Source: Planctomycetota bacterium (lineage in GTDB: Bacteria; Planctomycetota; JAJSAM01; JAJVHW01). Taken from it: DNA of 64,000 bases. Of this stretch, positions 1 to 8,348 are shown one piece after another. The notes beneath the pieces were generated by a model that saw only the letters and a list, made by a program, of their open reading frames with translations, did no database searches and had not been told where the DNA came from. The stretch is taken from positions 62,001 through 126,000 of the forward strand of contig JAJFFG010000038.1 of the NCBI GenBank assembly GCA_021776825.1, read 5' to 3'. Made by a program: the position numbers and the translations under genes. The first letter of the stretch is position 1; every line of letters begins with the position of its first letter.

Positions 1-536
1 CTGAGTCGCTCCCGGCCCCGGGCCCCCGGTCCCACGACCAGAATCAGGAACAGGAGACGACGAAGCCCGGTCCGCATCACAAGGGCCTCGCCCGCTTCCT
101 GGGTGAGTGGGACACGGTCACGCGCATCACCATCAGTCCGGACCAGCCGGCCATGGAGTCCAAGGGGACCGCCAAGGCCGAGTGGCTCATCGACGGCCGC
201 TGGATGAAGACATCGAGCACCGGATCGATGATGGGTATGGACATCACCGGCCACGGGATCATGGGCTACGACAACCACCGCCAGAAGTACGTGAACGTCT
301 GGGTCGATTCCGGCTCGACGATGATGCTCACGTCCGAGGGCAACTACGACCAGAGCCGCAAGAACCTCGTGCTCTACGGCAAGATGGACGAGGCGATGAC
401 AGGCGAGATCGCGAAGCAGGTGAAGTACGCCTGGCGCTTCCAGGACGCCGACCACTTCACGATGGAGATCCACGACCTGGCCATCGGCGAGGAGAACTCC
501 CGCGTCGTCGAGATCGTCCACACGCGGAAGAAGTAG
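1..536 (+). CDS. DUF1579 family protein, 5' end outside the window
   Basis: Open frame entering from the left edge (phase set by base 3) and ending in TAG. The ORF track starts it at the internal ATG at 153. The reading frame continues upstream through a motif HHKGLARFLGEWDT, which is the usual start of a DUF1579 domain, so the ATG at 153 is not the true start. The rest (EWLIDGRWMKTSSTG, GYDNHRQKYVNVWVD, WRFQDADHFTMEIHDL) follows the DUF1579 pattern of a beta-barrel, lipocalin-like fold. Biochemical function is unknown for the family. The missing 5' part probably encodes a signal peptide, since residues before the domain are Pro/Gln rich and linker-like; that is inference. Confidence 0.8.
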   Translation, partial: ESLPAPGPRSHDQNQEQETTKPGPHHKGLARFLGEWDTVTRITISPDQPAMESKGTAKAEWLIDGRWMKTSSTGSMMGMDITGHGIMGYDNHRQKYVNVWVDSGSTMMLTSEGNYDQSRKNLVLYGKMDEAMTGEIAKQVKYAWRFQDADHFTMEIHDLAIGEENSRVVEIVHTRKK

Positions 537-560
537 CAGCGTCCCTGCGACGTGCCGACG

Positions 561-1118
561 CTACTCCGTCGGTTCGTCCGGGGTGTCGTCGGCGTCGTAC
601 CGGGTGTCGTCGATCTCGTACGGGGGGCGGGAGGCGACCTCGATCATGACGCCCTGGAGCTCGCCGAGGAGGTGGACCAGGACGATGGCACGGGCGCGCT
701 CGCCGTCTTCGAGGAAGACGGCGTCATCCGCCATGTCGTCCGCGTCGATCCCGTGGATCGCGCCGAGCACCAGGCGGGCGGCGTTGAGGCCGCTGATCCA
801 GGCGCTGCTGTGCTCGGGCGGGATGTCGAGGCGGCCGCCGACCGGGTGATCGCGGGTGAGCTCGAGGGTCTCGAGATCGCGCGCCATGACGTCGCGCGCG
901 CTCGCGATCAGGGCGAACAGCTCGGGGACCATCAGCCGCTCCCAATCCGCGTTCGCCTCCTCGTCGTCGCTGGGGGCCGGATACAGGCGACTGCGCACCT
1001 CCGGCCGGTCATCGGAGTCGAGGATCGCCGGCAAGCCGAGCAGCAGGTCGGAGAGGTCCGTAGGCAGGAACAGCATGGTGATGCCGCCGTCCGGCCGCGG
1101 CGCGACGACGGGCTGCAT
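561..1118 (-). CDS. DUF2017-like protein encoded downstream of clpS
   Basis: 185-aa acidic, mostly helical protein. The ORF track extends it to 1346, but that N-terminal part is an Arg-rich shadow of clpS. The ATG at 1118 overlaps the clpS TGA as TGATG, which implies translational coupling. Segments such as LSDLLLGLPAIL and RLVLGAIHGIDAD resemble DUF2017, a family often found beside clpS in Actinobacteria. The function of that family is not established; the pairing suggests a role in or around Clp-dependent proteolysis. No signal peptide or membrane segment is visible. The family assignment is from memory of the pattern and is moderately sure; the gene itself is solid. Confidence 0.75.
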   Translation of the reverse strand: MQPVVAPRPDGGITMLFLPTDLSDLLLGLPAILDSDDRPEVRSRLYPAPSDDEEANADWERLMVPELFALIASARDVMARDLETLELTRDHPVGGRLDIPPEHSSAWISGLNAARLVLGAIHGIDADDMADDAVFLEDGERARAIVLVHLLGELQGVMIEVASRPPYEIDDTRYDADDTPDEPTE

Positions 1119-1429
1119 CAGTCTTCGACCTGCTCGAGCGTGGCGCTCAGCTGCGCGGAGTGGAGCTTGAAGACGTAGAGCTCGGCCTGCTCCCGCGCGC
1201 CCGTCCAGACGATGGCGCGCCCCTTCGAGTGGACGTCCATCATCATCCCGTGGGCCTTGTCCTGGCTGTAGCCGAAGACCTTCTGGAGGGTCATCGTCAC
1301 GTACGTCATGAGGGTGATCGGATCGTCGTGCACGATCACGTTCCACGGACGCGCGAGCGAGGTGCGGGTCTCGACCTCCTCGATCACGCCGGGCTCGGCG
1401 GCGGCAGCATGGCTGGCGAATGGGCTCAC
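1118..1429 (-). CDS. clpS: ATP-dependent Clp protease adaptor ClpS
   Basis: ClpS binds the N-domain of ClpA/ClpC and delivers N-degron substrates to ClpP in the cytoplasm. The core is clear: WNVIVHDDPITLMTYV, then VTMTLQKVFGYSQDKAHGMMMDVHSKGRAIV and the C-terminal AELYVFKLHSAQLSATLE, matching the ligand-binding DDP..T segment and the helix around MMMDVH. The track start at 1588 adds junk. The GTG at 1429 gives a normal 103-aa product and has AGGA eight bases upstream. It is followed without a gap by the DUF2017-like gene, forming a two-gene operon. Confidence 0.92.
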   Translation of the reverse strand: MSPFASHAAAAEPGVIEEVETRTSLARPWNVIVHDDPITLMTYVTMTLQKVFGYSQDKAHGMMMDVHSKGRAIVWTGAREQAELYVFKLHSAQLSATLEQVED

Positions 1430-1498
1430 GGTGCAGATCCTATCGGCACCTCGGGGCGCCGGACCGTGAGTTGGACGCGTGACAGCCGCGGAATGTGC

Positions 1499-1530
1499 AG
1501 AGGCCCGGACGGCATGCCGCCCGGGCCTCT
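1499..1530 (-). terminator. GC-rich hairpin downstream of the 1551-2504 gene
   Basis: Perfect 10-bp stem AGAGGCCCGG / CCGGGCCTCT around a 12-base loop, about 20 bases beyond the stop of the minus-strand gene ending at 1551 and upstream of clpS. There is no obvious U-tract, so it could be a terminator stem or an mRNA 3'-end stabiliser. Confidence 0.5.
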
Positions 1531-1550
1531 GGAGCGAACCGAGAGGGGGA

Positions 1551-2504
1551 CTACTCGGCGGAGTCCGTCGCGCCGTCGATGGAAACATTGCTCACGGAGA
1601 TGACGGTGGTCCCGCCCATCGAGCCGCTGCCGAACGCCTGGTCGTAGCCGCCCTCGCTCCAGGACTTCTTCTGTTCGTCGTTCAATGTCTTGCCGACGCG
1701 CTCGCGATAGCGGTTGTTCGCCTCACGCGCCTTCCCGAAGTCCATGCGCTTGAGCGTCAGGTTGCCGCCCTCGCCGTCGTCCGACCGCTCGATCTCGAGT
1801 GCGCTCTCGAGGGCCTCGTCACGCTCGTCCAGCGCGGAGCGGATCTCGTCCTCCTGCACGGAGTTGAGGCCGACGTCCTCGCGCGCCTTGGCCCAGCGAT
1901 CCGCTTCGGGCAACTGACGCAGTTCCATGGCCTTCTGGAGGCCGCCGAGATGCGCGGCGAGTGCGCCGCTGTCGTCGCCGCCGAACCCGATCCGGGGGCC
2001 GAGGCGGATCTGCTTGCCGCCCTCGCCGAGATCGAGGCTCTCGAGCTGCTTGCCGAGCTTCTGCATGACCTCGTCGAGGGTCTTCTGCATCTCCTCGCCG
2101 TGGGGGCCCTCCCAAGCGATGTCCGTCTGAGCGTCGCCCTCCATCATCGTGTCGACCGCGGAGTCGATGTCGATGTCGACGCCCGTGCTCGCGCCGCGCA
2201 CGACGTGGCCATCGGCGACGTGACGCCGCCGGCGACCCTCGCCGCGCGTCGCGTGACCCGAGCCGAGCCCCATCTCGACGGACTCCATCCGCGTGCCGAG
2301 ACGTCGCACGGCCTCGCGGTTGTCCCGCAGCACGTCGTTGGTCTCGTCGATCGACTTGGCGACGGCGTCGAGGCGCGCGATCACGGCCTCGTTCGGTGCT
2401 GCCGACCCGGCGTCGTTCTTCGCGAGAGCGGCGGCACCCACGCCACCTGCGCCGGCGACGGCGGCGGTTCCGGCCATCATGAGGATCAGTTCTTTCCCGG
2501 TCAT
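1551..2504 (-). CDS. Signal-bearing coiled-coil protein of unknown function
   Basis: 317 aa. It starts MTGKELILMMAGTAAVAGAGGVG, a short hydrophobic N-terminus that could be a signal peptide or anchor. A coiled-coil-prone stretch follows (VIARLDAVAKSIDETNDVLRDNREAVRRLGTRMESVE), then a basic patch GEGRRRRH, and a charged helical C-terminal half (MQKTLDEVMQKLGKQLESL; DEIRSALDERDEALESALEIE; FGKAREANNRYRERVGKTLNDEQKK). The C-terminal half resembles the periplasmic Spy/CpxP or heavy-metal-resistance helical style, where LNDEQ.. motifs are common, but I cannot assign it. It is a single gene with a terminator-like hairpin after its stop. Confidence 0.75.
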   Translation of the reverse strand: MTGKELILMMAGTAAVAGAGGVGAAALAKNDAGSAAPNEAVIARLDAVAKSIDETNDVLRDNREAVRRLGTRMESVEMGLGSGHATRGEGRRRRHVADGHVVRGASTGVDIDIDSAVDTMMEGDAQTDIAWEGPHGEEMQKTLDEVMQKLGKQLESLDLGEGGKQIRLGPRIGFGGDDSGALAAHLGGLQKAMELRQLPEADRWAKAREDVGLNSVQEDEIRSALDERDEALESALEIERSDDGEGGNLTLKRMDFGKAREANNRYRERVGKTLNDEQKKSWSEGGYDQAFGSGSMGGTTVISVSNVSIDGATDSAE

Positions 2505-2616
2505 CTGGGGTTCTCCATCGCCTGGGGCTTCGTTCCGGGCGAGCGCCGTGGCGCGCGTCCCTTGCAGTCTCGCGTCCCCAAGTCAGACGCGCCAGATCCC
2601 GCGCCGTGTCAACGCG

Positions 2617-2678
2617 CTAGCAGGCTGTCGCGCCAACCTGCGTGGCCCGTCGAGGCCGAAACTTCGACAGCCTGCTAG
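2617..2678. repeat. Solitary 62-bp CTAG-bounded hairpin, same as the right end of the IS at 32.7-34.3 kb
   Basis: The sequence opens CTAGCAGGCTGTCG and closes CGACAGCCTGCTAG, a near-palindrome. Its interior (CGCCAACCTGCGTGGC) matches the right end hairpin of the IS1182-like element (34274-34335) with only a few substitutions and in the same orientation. No transposase lies here, so it is a solo end or miniature derivative. Its rightmost CTAG supplies the TAG stop of the adjoining kinase fragment on the minus strand. Confidence 0.85.
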
Positions 2679-3027
2679 GCAGACAACGCGGTCGCCAACT
2701 CGCCCATCGTGATCCGGCGCTCGGCGGGATCGGGCGCGAGAGCCTGGACGAGGAGGCCGCGATAGCGTTCAGGGATCTTGCTCGTCAGATCGGTTCGCTC
2801 GTTCTCTCGCACCATGCGCAGGATGTCGGGAATGGATCGCCCGTCGAACGCGCGCTGACCGCCGTCAGTTCCGTCGGACACACCAGCGAGAAGTCGCGCG
2901 GGTAGAAGATGACCGCCAGCCACCGCCCCCGATGGGACGAGAGCCGCTCACGGCCATGACCGTCGCTCATCACCGACCGCAGATCGAAGTCCGGGGCCGG
3001 GGAGCCGATGCGGGGAAGTCCTGACAT
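2675..3027 (-). pseudogene. Remnant: peroxiredoxin N-terminus joined out of frame to a Ser/Thr kinase C-terminus
   Basis: From the ATG at 3027 one frame reads GSPAPDFDLRS, then WLAVIFYPRDFSLVCPTEL, a peroxiredoxin/AhpC start including the peroxidatic Cys. This breaks off after TAVSAR. In another frame from about 2850 the sequence reads SIPDILRMVRENERTDL, then IPERYRGLLVQALAPDPAERRITMGELATAL, typical of the last helices of a Hanks-type protein kinase. About 125 codons of redoxin and most of a kinase are missing, so this is a deletion scar from one fused gene or two neighbours. The stop codon comes from the solitary IS-end hairpin. It is not expected to be functional. Confidence 0.75.
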
Positions 3028-3039
3028 ATCCGCGGACGG

Positions 3040-3061
3040 CTAACCCGCATCGTTCACGGGG
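3040..3061 (+). repeat. Solitary inverted-repeat end (CTAA + CCCGCATCGTTCACGGGG)
   Basis: An 18-base motif preceded by a YTAR tetranucleotide. It closely matches the left end of the element at 63692-63933 (CCCGGATCGTTCACGAGG) and, less closely, the ends of the element at 34333-34571. No partner end was found within about 300 bases on either side, so it is a solo end or decayed copy. It lies just upstream of the redoxin/kinase pseudogene. Confidence 0.5.
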
Positions 3062-3177
3062 TCCGCCGGTATCGGTCACCCGTATCACTCACCAGGCGTC
3101 ACGCGCGGGGCGGTACGATCGCGCGTTCCCGTGCCGGAGAGGGATCGACCGCGCGCGAGAGGGTGCCTCCGAACTCC

Positions 3178-6100
3178 ATGACCAGCCGTCGCCTCATCCT
3201 CCTGCTGCCCATCCTCCTGTTCGCTCTCGTCGGCGGAGCCCTGTTCCTCGTGCTGGGGGCGGACGACTCCGATCCCGGCACTCCGAACGACGAGCAGACC
3301 GCCGTGCGCCCGCGCGACGGACCGGACGACGGTCCCACCGACGATGCGACCGCGGCCAGGCGTGCTCAGCGCCCCGGCAGTGTTGCGGGGGTTGTGCGGC
3401 GTTTCGTCGATCGCTCACCGGTGATCGGCCACCGCGTCGAGCTGACGACCGCCGAGGGCGCGACCCTCACCGCAACGACGGGCGAGGACGGGTCGTTCGT
3501 GTTCCCGAGCGTGCCTCCGGGCGGACCGAACGAAGTGCGCGTGCCGACCGACGCGTTCGCTCCCGTCGCGGTCCCCGGCCTCACGGTCGTGACCTCGCAG
3601 CGTCTCGACCTCGGCACACTCTGGCTCGCGGCGGGCGTCCCGGTCGTCGTCGAGGTCAAGACGTTCTCAGGTGAGCCGCTTCCCGGCGCCAGCGTCCGCG
3701 CATTCGTCACGGGACCGGGCACATCCACCTTCGACACGCCATTCGACCCACCCGCGGTCGCCACCGCGGTGTCCGACGGCAACGGGCACGCCACGTTCGC
3801 CGGCCTCCCGCCTGGCACGTGGACGCTCACCGCCGAGCGGTCGGGTTACGCCCGGCGGGGACTCATCGAACGGCGCGTTCGTGCCGAGGTTCCCGAGGAG
3901 CGTTTCCAGATCGCGCTGGAGAACGGCTACCGGCTGACCGGGCGCATCCTCGATCCGGAGGGACAGCCCGTGCCGCTCGCGCCGGTGCTCGCCATCCGGC
4001 GTACGCTCGTCAACAACACGAGCACGTCACCGCTCGCGCTGCGCACGACGACGGACGAGAACGGCCGGTACGTCTTCGAAGCGCTGCCCGCGGCCGACGT
4101 CGTCCTCTGGGCGGGCTGGCCCGGCGAGCGACTCGCGGTGCTCGCCGCCATTCGACTCCCGGGCGTGCGCGAGCTCGACATCGTGCTCTCTCGCGGAGGG
4201 CGCTTCGAAGGGCGCGTCGTCAACGACGAGGACGGCTCCCCCATCGTCGGAGCCAAGGTCTCCTGCGAGCTCGAGGTGCTCGGCGCGTTCAGCCTGTCGT
4301 TCGACGCGATCACAGACGCCGACGGCCGCTGCGCGCTCGATTTCCCGATGCCGGGACGGCTGACCTCGGCGAGCGCGACGTCGCCCGGGCACCTCGGCGG
4401 GACCTTCGACCTCGGCCATGAGAGCGCGGTCGAGCTACCGACCGGCATCGTCACACAGCGCGAAGTGCGCATGAAGGCCGGGACGATCGTCAGCGGCACC
4501 GTCATGGGCCCCGACGGACCCGTCGTCAACGCGAATGTCGGCGCGACAAATCCATCGTGGTGGTTCGCAACGCAGACCGATTCGGCGGGCCGCTACACGC
4601 TGCCGGCGCTGCCGCGTGAGACGTTCTGCCTGCTGGTCAATGTGACCGGGTACGTGCAACCGAATCGCCCCTCCAATCCGGACAACTCCGTGTCCACCGG
4701 CACGACGCCCCCGGAGATGTTCGCGGACGCGAAGTCGGGAGCCCCGGTCACCGTGGACCTGCGGGTCGAGCGGAGCGGGCGAGTGCGCGGCCAGGTCGTC
4801 TCACTGGCCGACGCGAAGCCGATCGCCGGCGCACGCGTCACTGTCGACGGCCGCGCCGAGGCCACCGTGATGACCGACGCCGAGGGCCGCTTCGAGGCGG
4901 ACGGTCCGCAGCCCGGTGAAAGCGCCTGGCTCGCTGTCGAGGCCGAGGGCTACCGAGCATTCAGCGAGAGCTTCGAGACGTCGGCGAACCCAGACGAGGC
5001 CGCCGATCACGTGATGCGACTCCTCCCAGCGCTGCGCGTCACGGGCATCGTACGCACCGACGACGGCAGTCCACTGGAAGGCGCCTACGTCCAGGTGATG
5101 ACGTTCGACAGTTCGATCTCCGACCCGACGCAGGACGAGTGGAACTGGCTGGAGGGCGAGCGCCTTCCTGTCGCGACCGACGGAACGTTCGACCATTTGG
5201 TCTCGGCGGTCAGCGACACGATGATCGTGCGCGCGACAGCGGTAGGACGTCGGCGCGCCGACTCGGGCGCGCGACACGTGGACGCGAACGATCCGCGCAT
5301 CGACGTCGAGCTCGTGCTCGAAGCGGGACTCTGGCTCTCGGGCCGCGCCGTGACGTTCGAGGGCGATCCGGTGTCGGGCGCGCGGGTGCAGGCCTCGCCG
5401 GTGGCCGCGGGATTGGGGGCCGACAACCTCTCGTACCCCGGCGCCTGGGGGCCACCGATCGTGGGCGTCACGGACGACGACGGACGCTTCATGCTGAGCG
5501 GGCTCGAGAACGAGCGCTACGTGCTGCTCGTCTCGGCGGAGCACTTCCTGCCCGGGCGCATCGCGGTCGACCTGCCGGACCCACCCGACGTCGTGGTCGA
5601 ACTGATCGAGTCGCGAGAGATCACCGGACGCGCGGTCTACACCGACGGCGAACCGGTGGTCGGCGGCGAGCTCCATGCTCACCGCATCGATGCCTCGGGC
5701 GCGAACCACGCGGGGGAGACGCGGACCTCGGCCGACGGGAGTTTCGTGCTGTCGTTCCTTCAGACGGGCACGCACAGACTGACGCTCCAGGCGTCACCGG
5801 AGTCGCCGCAGAACGTGGTGACCACCCTGGTCGACGGCATTGCCGCCGGCGCCACGGACGTCCTGATCGAGGCGACGTACGGCTCTCCGATCACCGGCAT
5901 CGTGCTGCTCCCCGACGGCGAACCGGCCAAGGGCGATGCGATGGTTCGCGCATGGATCGGCGACGAGCAGATCGCGTGGGACAACGCCGACGACGAGGGC
6001 CGCTTCGAGTTGCTCGGCCTTGCGCCCGGCGACGTGCGCCTGACGATCGAGAGCGACTCGATGTTCGGCACCGGTTCGGTCGAACAGCGCGGCGTCCCCG

Positions 6101-6900
6101 CCGGGTCGGCCGACCTCACGATCCAGCTTCCGACGCCGAGCGCGACGCGCGGGCGAGTCATCGACCCCGACGGCAACCCGATCTCGGGTGTCGGCATCAT
6201 GTTCCTGCCGAAGGAGGCGGTCGATCAGGGCGTCACGCTCTTTCAGGTCAACACGCAGACAGAAGAGGACGGCACGTTCTCGGTCCATGCGATCGCGGGG
6301 GCGCGCTATCGCGCGGTCATGCCGTGGGACGATCGGTACACGCTCGAACGGGGTCTCGTGGTCGTCGGTGGCACCGGCGGGCTATCGCTGAACGCGATGC
6401 TCGGTGAGACGATCCGCGGCCGTGTCGTGTCGCCGGACGGAGAGTCGGTCCCGGAGGCATGGGTCACCGCGTCCGGCGAGCACGCTGCGCGCGGGACCCG
6501 TGCCAACGCCTCTGGTGAGTTCGAGCTCACGGGCCTGCACGAGGGCCAGTCGTACACGTTGAGTGTGAGCGCGGACGGCTGGATCAGCCCGGAGAACGTG
6601 CGCGCCGATGCGGGCGCGCGGGGCGTCTCGCTGCATCTCGAGCGCGGGCTACCCTTCGGCGGCCGCGTGGTCGATGGCGACGGCCGTGCGATGTCGCAGT
6701 GCGTCGTCCAGCTGGAACGCCGCGACGGCAACTGGTCGTCGAGCGTGTGGTGCGATGAGAACGGGACGTTCCGCATGGAGAACCAGCGCGCCGGTGAGTA
6801 CGACGTGACGGTCCTCGCCACCGCGACCGGCACGACCTACACGTGCGGCCGCTACAAGGCCGGCGACACCGAAGCCGTCCTCCGCTGCGTCGGTCAATAG
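3178..6900 (+). CDS. Large surface protein with about 13 CarboxypepD_reg-like repeats
   Basis: 1240 aa from the ATG at 3178; a GTG at 3163 is the alternative start. The N-terminus MTSRRLILLLPILLFALVGGALFLVLG is a signal anchor, followed by an acidic Pro/Asp linker. The rest is a string of roughly 80-100-aa beta-sandwich units, each with a G.V.D.DG.P..GA.V core. Examples are GRILDPEGQPV, GRVVNDEDGSPIVGAKV, GIVRTDDGSPLEGAYV, GRVIDPDGNPISGVGI and GRVVSPDGESVPEAWV. I count about 13. Such domains usually serve as stable extracellular scaffolds or binding modules. No catalytic domain is visible. It is one of four such proteins in the window. Confidence 0.88.
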   Translation: MTSRRLILLLPILLFALVGGALFLVLGADDSDPGTPNDEQTAVRPRDGPDDGPTDDATAARRAQRPGSVAGVVRRFVDRSPVIGHRVELTTAEGATLTATTGEDGSFVFPSVPPGGPNEVRVPTDAFAPVAVPGLTVVTSQRLDLGTLWLAAGVPVVVEVKTFSGEPLPGASVRAFVTGPGTSTFDTPFDPPAVATAVSDGNGHATFAGLPPGTWTLTAERSGYARRGLIERRVRAEVPEERFQIALENGYRLTGRILDPEGQPVPLAPVLAIRRTLVNNTSTSPLALRTTTDENGRYVFEALPAADVVLWAGWPGERLAVLAAIRLPGVRELDIVLSRGGRFEGRVVNDEDGSPIVGAKVSCELEVLGAFSLSFDAITDADGRCALDFPMPGRLTSASATSPGHLGGTFDLGHESAVELPTGIVTQREVRMKAGTIVSGTVMGPDGPVVNANVGATNPSWWFATQTDSAGRYTLPALPRETFCLLVNVTGYVQPNRPSNPDNSVSTGTTPPEMFADAKSGAPVTVDLRVERSGRVRGQVVSLADAKPIAGARVTVDGRAEATVMTDAEGRFEADGPQPGESAWLAVEAEGYRAFSESFETSANPDEAADHVMRLLPALRVTGIVRTDDGSPLEGAYVQVMTFDSSISDPTQDEWNWLEGERLPVATDGTFDHLVSAVSDTMIVRATAVGRRRADSGARHVDANDPRIDVELVLEAGLWLSGRAVTFEGDPVSGARVQASPVAAGLGADNLSYPGAWGPPIVGVTDDDGRFMLSGLENERYVLLVSAEHFLPGRIAVDLPDPPDVVVELIESREITGRAVYTDGEPVVGGELHAHRIDASGANHAGETRTSADGSFVLSFLQTGTHRLTLQASPESPQNVVTTLVDGIAAGATDVLIEATYGSPITGIVLLPDGEPAKGDAMVRAWIGDEQIAWDNADDEGRFELLGLAPGDVRLTIESDSMFGTGSVEQRGVPAGSADLTIQLPTPSATRGRVIDPDGNPISGVGIMFLPKEAVDQGVTLFQVNTQTEEDGTFSVHAIAGARYRAVMPWDDRYTLERGLVVVGGTGGLSLNAMLGETIRGRVVSPDGESVPEAWVTASGEHAARGTRANASGEFELTGLHEGQSYTLSVSADGWISPENVRADAGARGVSLHLERGLPFGGRVVDGDGRAMSQCVVQLERRDGNWSSSVWCDENGTFRMENQRAGEYDVTVLATATGTTYTCGRYKAGDTEAVLRCVGQ

Positions 6901-6903
6901 CGC

Positions 6904-6919
6904 ACTCGCCCGCGCGAGT
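6904..6919. terminator. Short hairpin between convergent genes
   Basis: ACTCGC-CCGC-GCGAGT, a 6-bp perfect stem with a tetraloop directly after the stop at 6900 and before the minus-strand stop at 6930. It is placed well for a bidirectional terminator, but it is short and has no T-tract. Confidence 0.3.
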
Positions 6920-6929
6920 TCGGCGTCGG

Positions 6930-8276
6930 CTACTCGATCGACCGGAGCGCTTCGACGGTGGTCGGCGGCGACCGCATCAGTCGCTCGACACCCCGTTCGC
7001 CATCGACCGCGTGGCGGGCGCGGATCGCGCGCAGTCCGAGTTCGCGCAGGTCCTCCGACGTCGTCGGGGACGTTCGCTGGCCATCCCGCTGCGAGAGATG
7101 CGCCGAAGCTCCGCGCCGCATGCGGCGCCGCAGCCGCGTCCATGCGTCTCCTAGACCACACTCGCGCGCCAGCTCGTGCGCAACGTGGTCGGCATGGGCT
7201 TCGAGCAGTGCGTGCGCGACATGAGAGCGCTCGACGTCCTCGCCACCGTGCCACTCCGGGAGCGTCACGAAGCGTGCGAAGTCATCCACGTGTGCGGCTT
7301 CGTGCAAGAGAACAAGACGCAGCTGGACGCCGTCGCTGAGCAAGTCGACTCCGAAGCGCGCGAGGATCAGTCGCAGACCGGGCGTCGACGCCGACAGCAC
7401 GTGGGGATCGGGGTGGAACGTGATCGGGGACCACCCGCTGCCACGAGGAGTCCGGTACACAAGGCAGCCATCATCGAGGAGCTCGATCGGTGGAAGTGCA
7501 CGGGCGAGCTCCACACGTCGACGCGCCAGCACTGCCGCGACGGCGTCTCGCCACAAGCTCTCGATCCTCGCGGAGTCCTCCCAGACGTTCGGCCCTGCCG
7601 GCGGCTGACCGAACTCGAGCCGATACTGCTCGGCGCTCCACCACGAAAGGAGCGCGTCGGGCGGCGGTCCCAACGCCGTCTCGGCGATGAGTTCGAGCAA
7701 GCGCGGACTCGGTTCCTCGCCGTGGCCGATCCCGATCTCGTCGTCGGCACGGGCGATCCAGAGTCGGCCGTCAGCGTCGCGGACGGCGAGCGCGTGCCGT
7801 GCGAAGGCGCTCGTCGGCCGCACGACCGCCTCCCACCGCGGCCGGAGATCGTGCGCGGCCGCCGGAGACTCGAGCGCCGCGGCTGGAGACTCGAGCCGCA
7901 GGGAGGTCGAGAAGTAGGTTGACGACGGCAGCCCGTGAGACTCGCCGCGCTGAGCGTCCACGCGGAGCATGTCACCGTCGACGAGTCCACCCGGCAGTCC
8001 CGACGAGCCGGCGGCGAGATGGGTCAGGCGCCGATCCAGCGCAGACAGACGGAACTCGATCATCTCGAGCAGCAGTCGCTCAGACTTGCGCTCGAGTCGA
8101 GGAATCTGCGCGCCCTTCAACGCTCTCGCGACGGCGTCGCCCTCGATCAGGACGAACCCGCGCGGAGGCTCCGGAGAGGTCGGCCCGACCGCGCGCACAA
8201 CGAGAGCCAGCGCGACGAAGCCCATCGCGTAGAGCCACAACCGGGACACGGACGGGCGCCGAACACCGATGCTCAT
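6930..8276 (-). CDS. Membrane-anchored zincin-like protein (HEAAH), function unknown
   Basis: 448 aa from the ATG at 8276; the track start at 8330 adds an Arg-rich extension. The N-terminal segment LWLYAMGFVALALVV is a single membrane anchor, so the rest is probably outside the membrane. Near residues 340-390 the sequence LVLLHEAAHVDDFARF is followed by ALLEAHADHVAHEL. This gives an HExxH plus a downstream E/H cluster like a gluzincin-type metalloprotease. The remainder (WSAEQYRLEFGQPPAG, YRTPRGSGWSPITFHPDPHVL) is not recognised. A protease or a fold-related non-enzyme are both possible. Convergent with the large repeat protein at 6900. Confidence 0.7.
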   Translation of the reverse strand: MSIGVRRPSVSRLWLYAMGFVALALVVRAVGPTSPEPPRGFVLIEGDAVARALKGAQIPRLERKSERLLLEMIEFRLSALDRRLTHLAAGSSGLPGGLVDGDMLRVDAQRGESHGLPSSTYFSTSLRLESPAAALESPAAAHDLRPRWEAVVRPTSAFARHALAVRDADGRLWIARADDEIGIGHGEEPSPRLLELIAETALGPPPDALLSWWSAEQYRLEFGQPPAGPNVWEDSARIESLWRDAVAAVLARRRVELARALPPIELLDDGCLVYRTPRGSGWSPITFHPDPHVLSASTPGLRLILARFGVDLLSDGVQLRLVLLHEAAHVDDFARFVTLPEWHGGEDVERSHVAHALLEAHADHVAHELARECGLGDAWTRLRRRMRRGASAHLSQRDGQRTSPTTSEDLRELGLRAIRARHAVDGERGVERLMRSPPTTVEALRSIE

Positions 8277-8348
8277 GGAGACAGTCTGACGGACCCGGGC
8301 ATCTCGTGCCGCACACCGAAGCCGACGCATCGTAGTCTCTGAAGTGTC

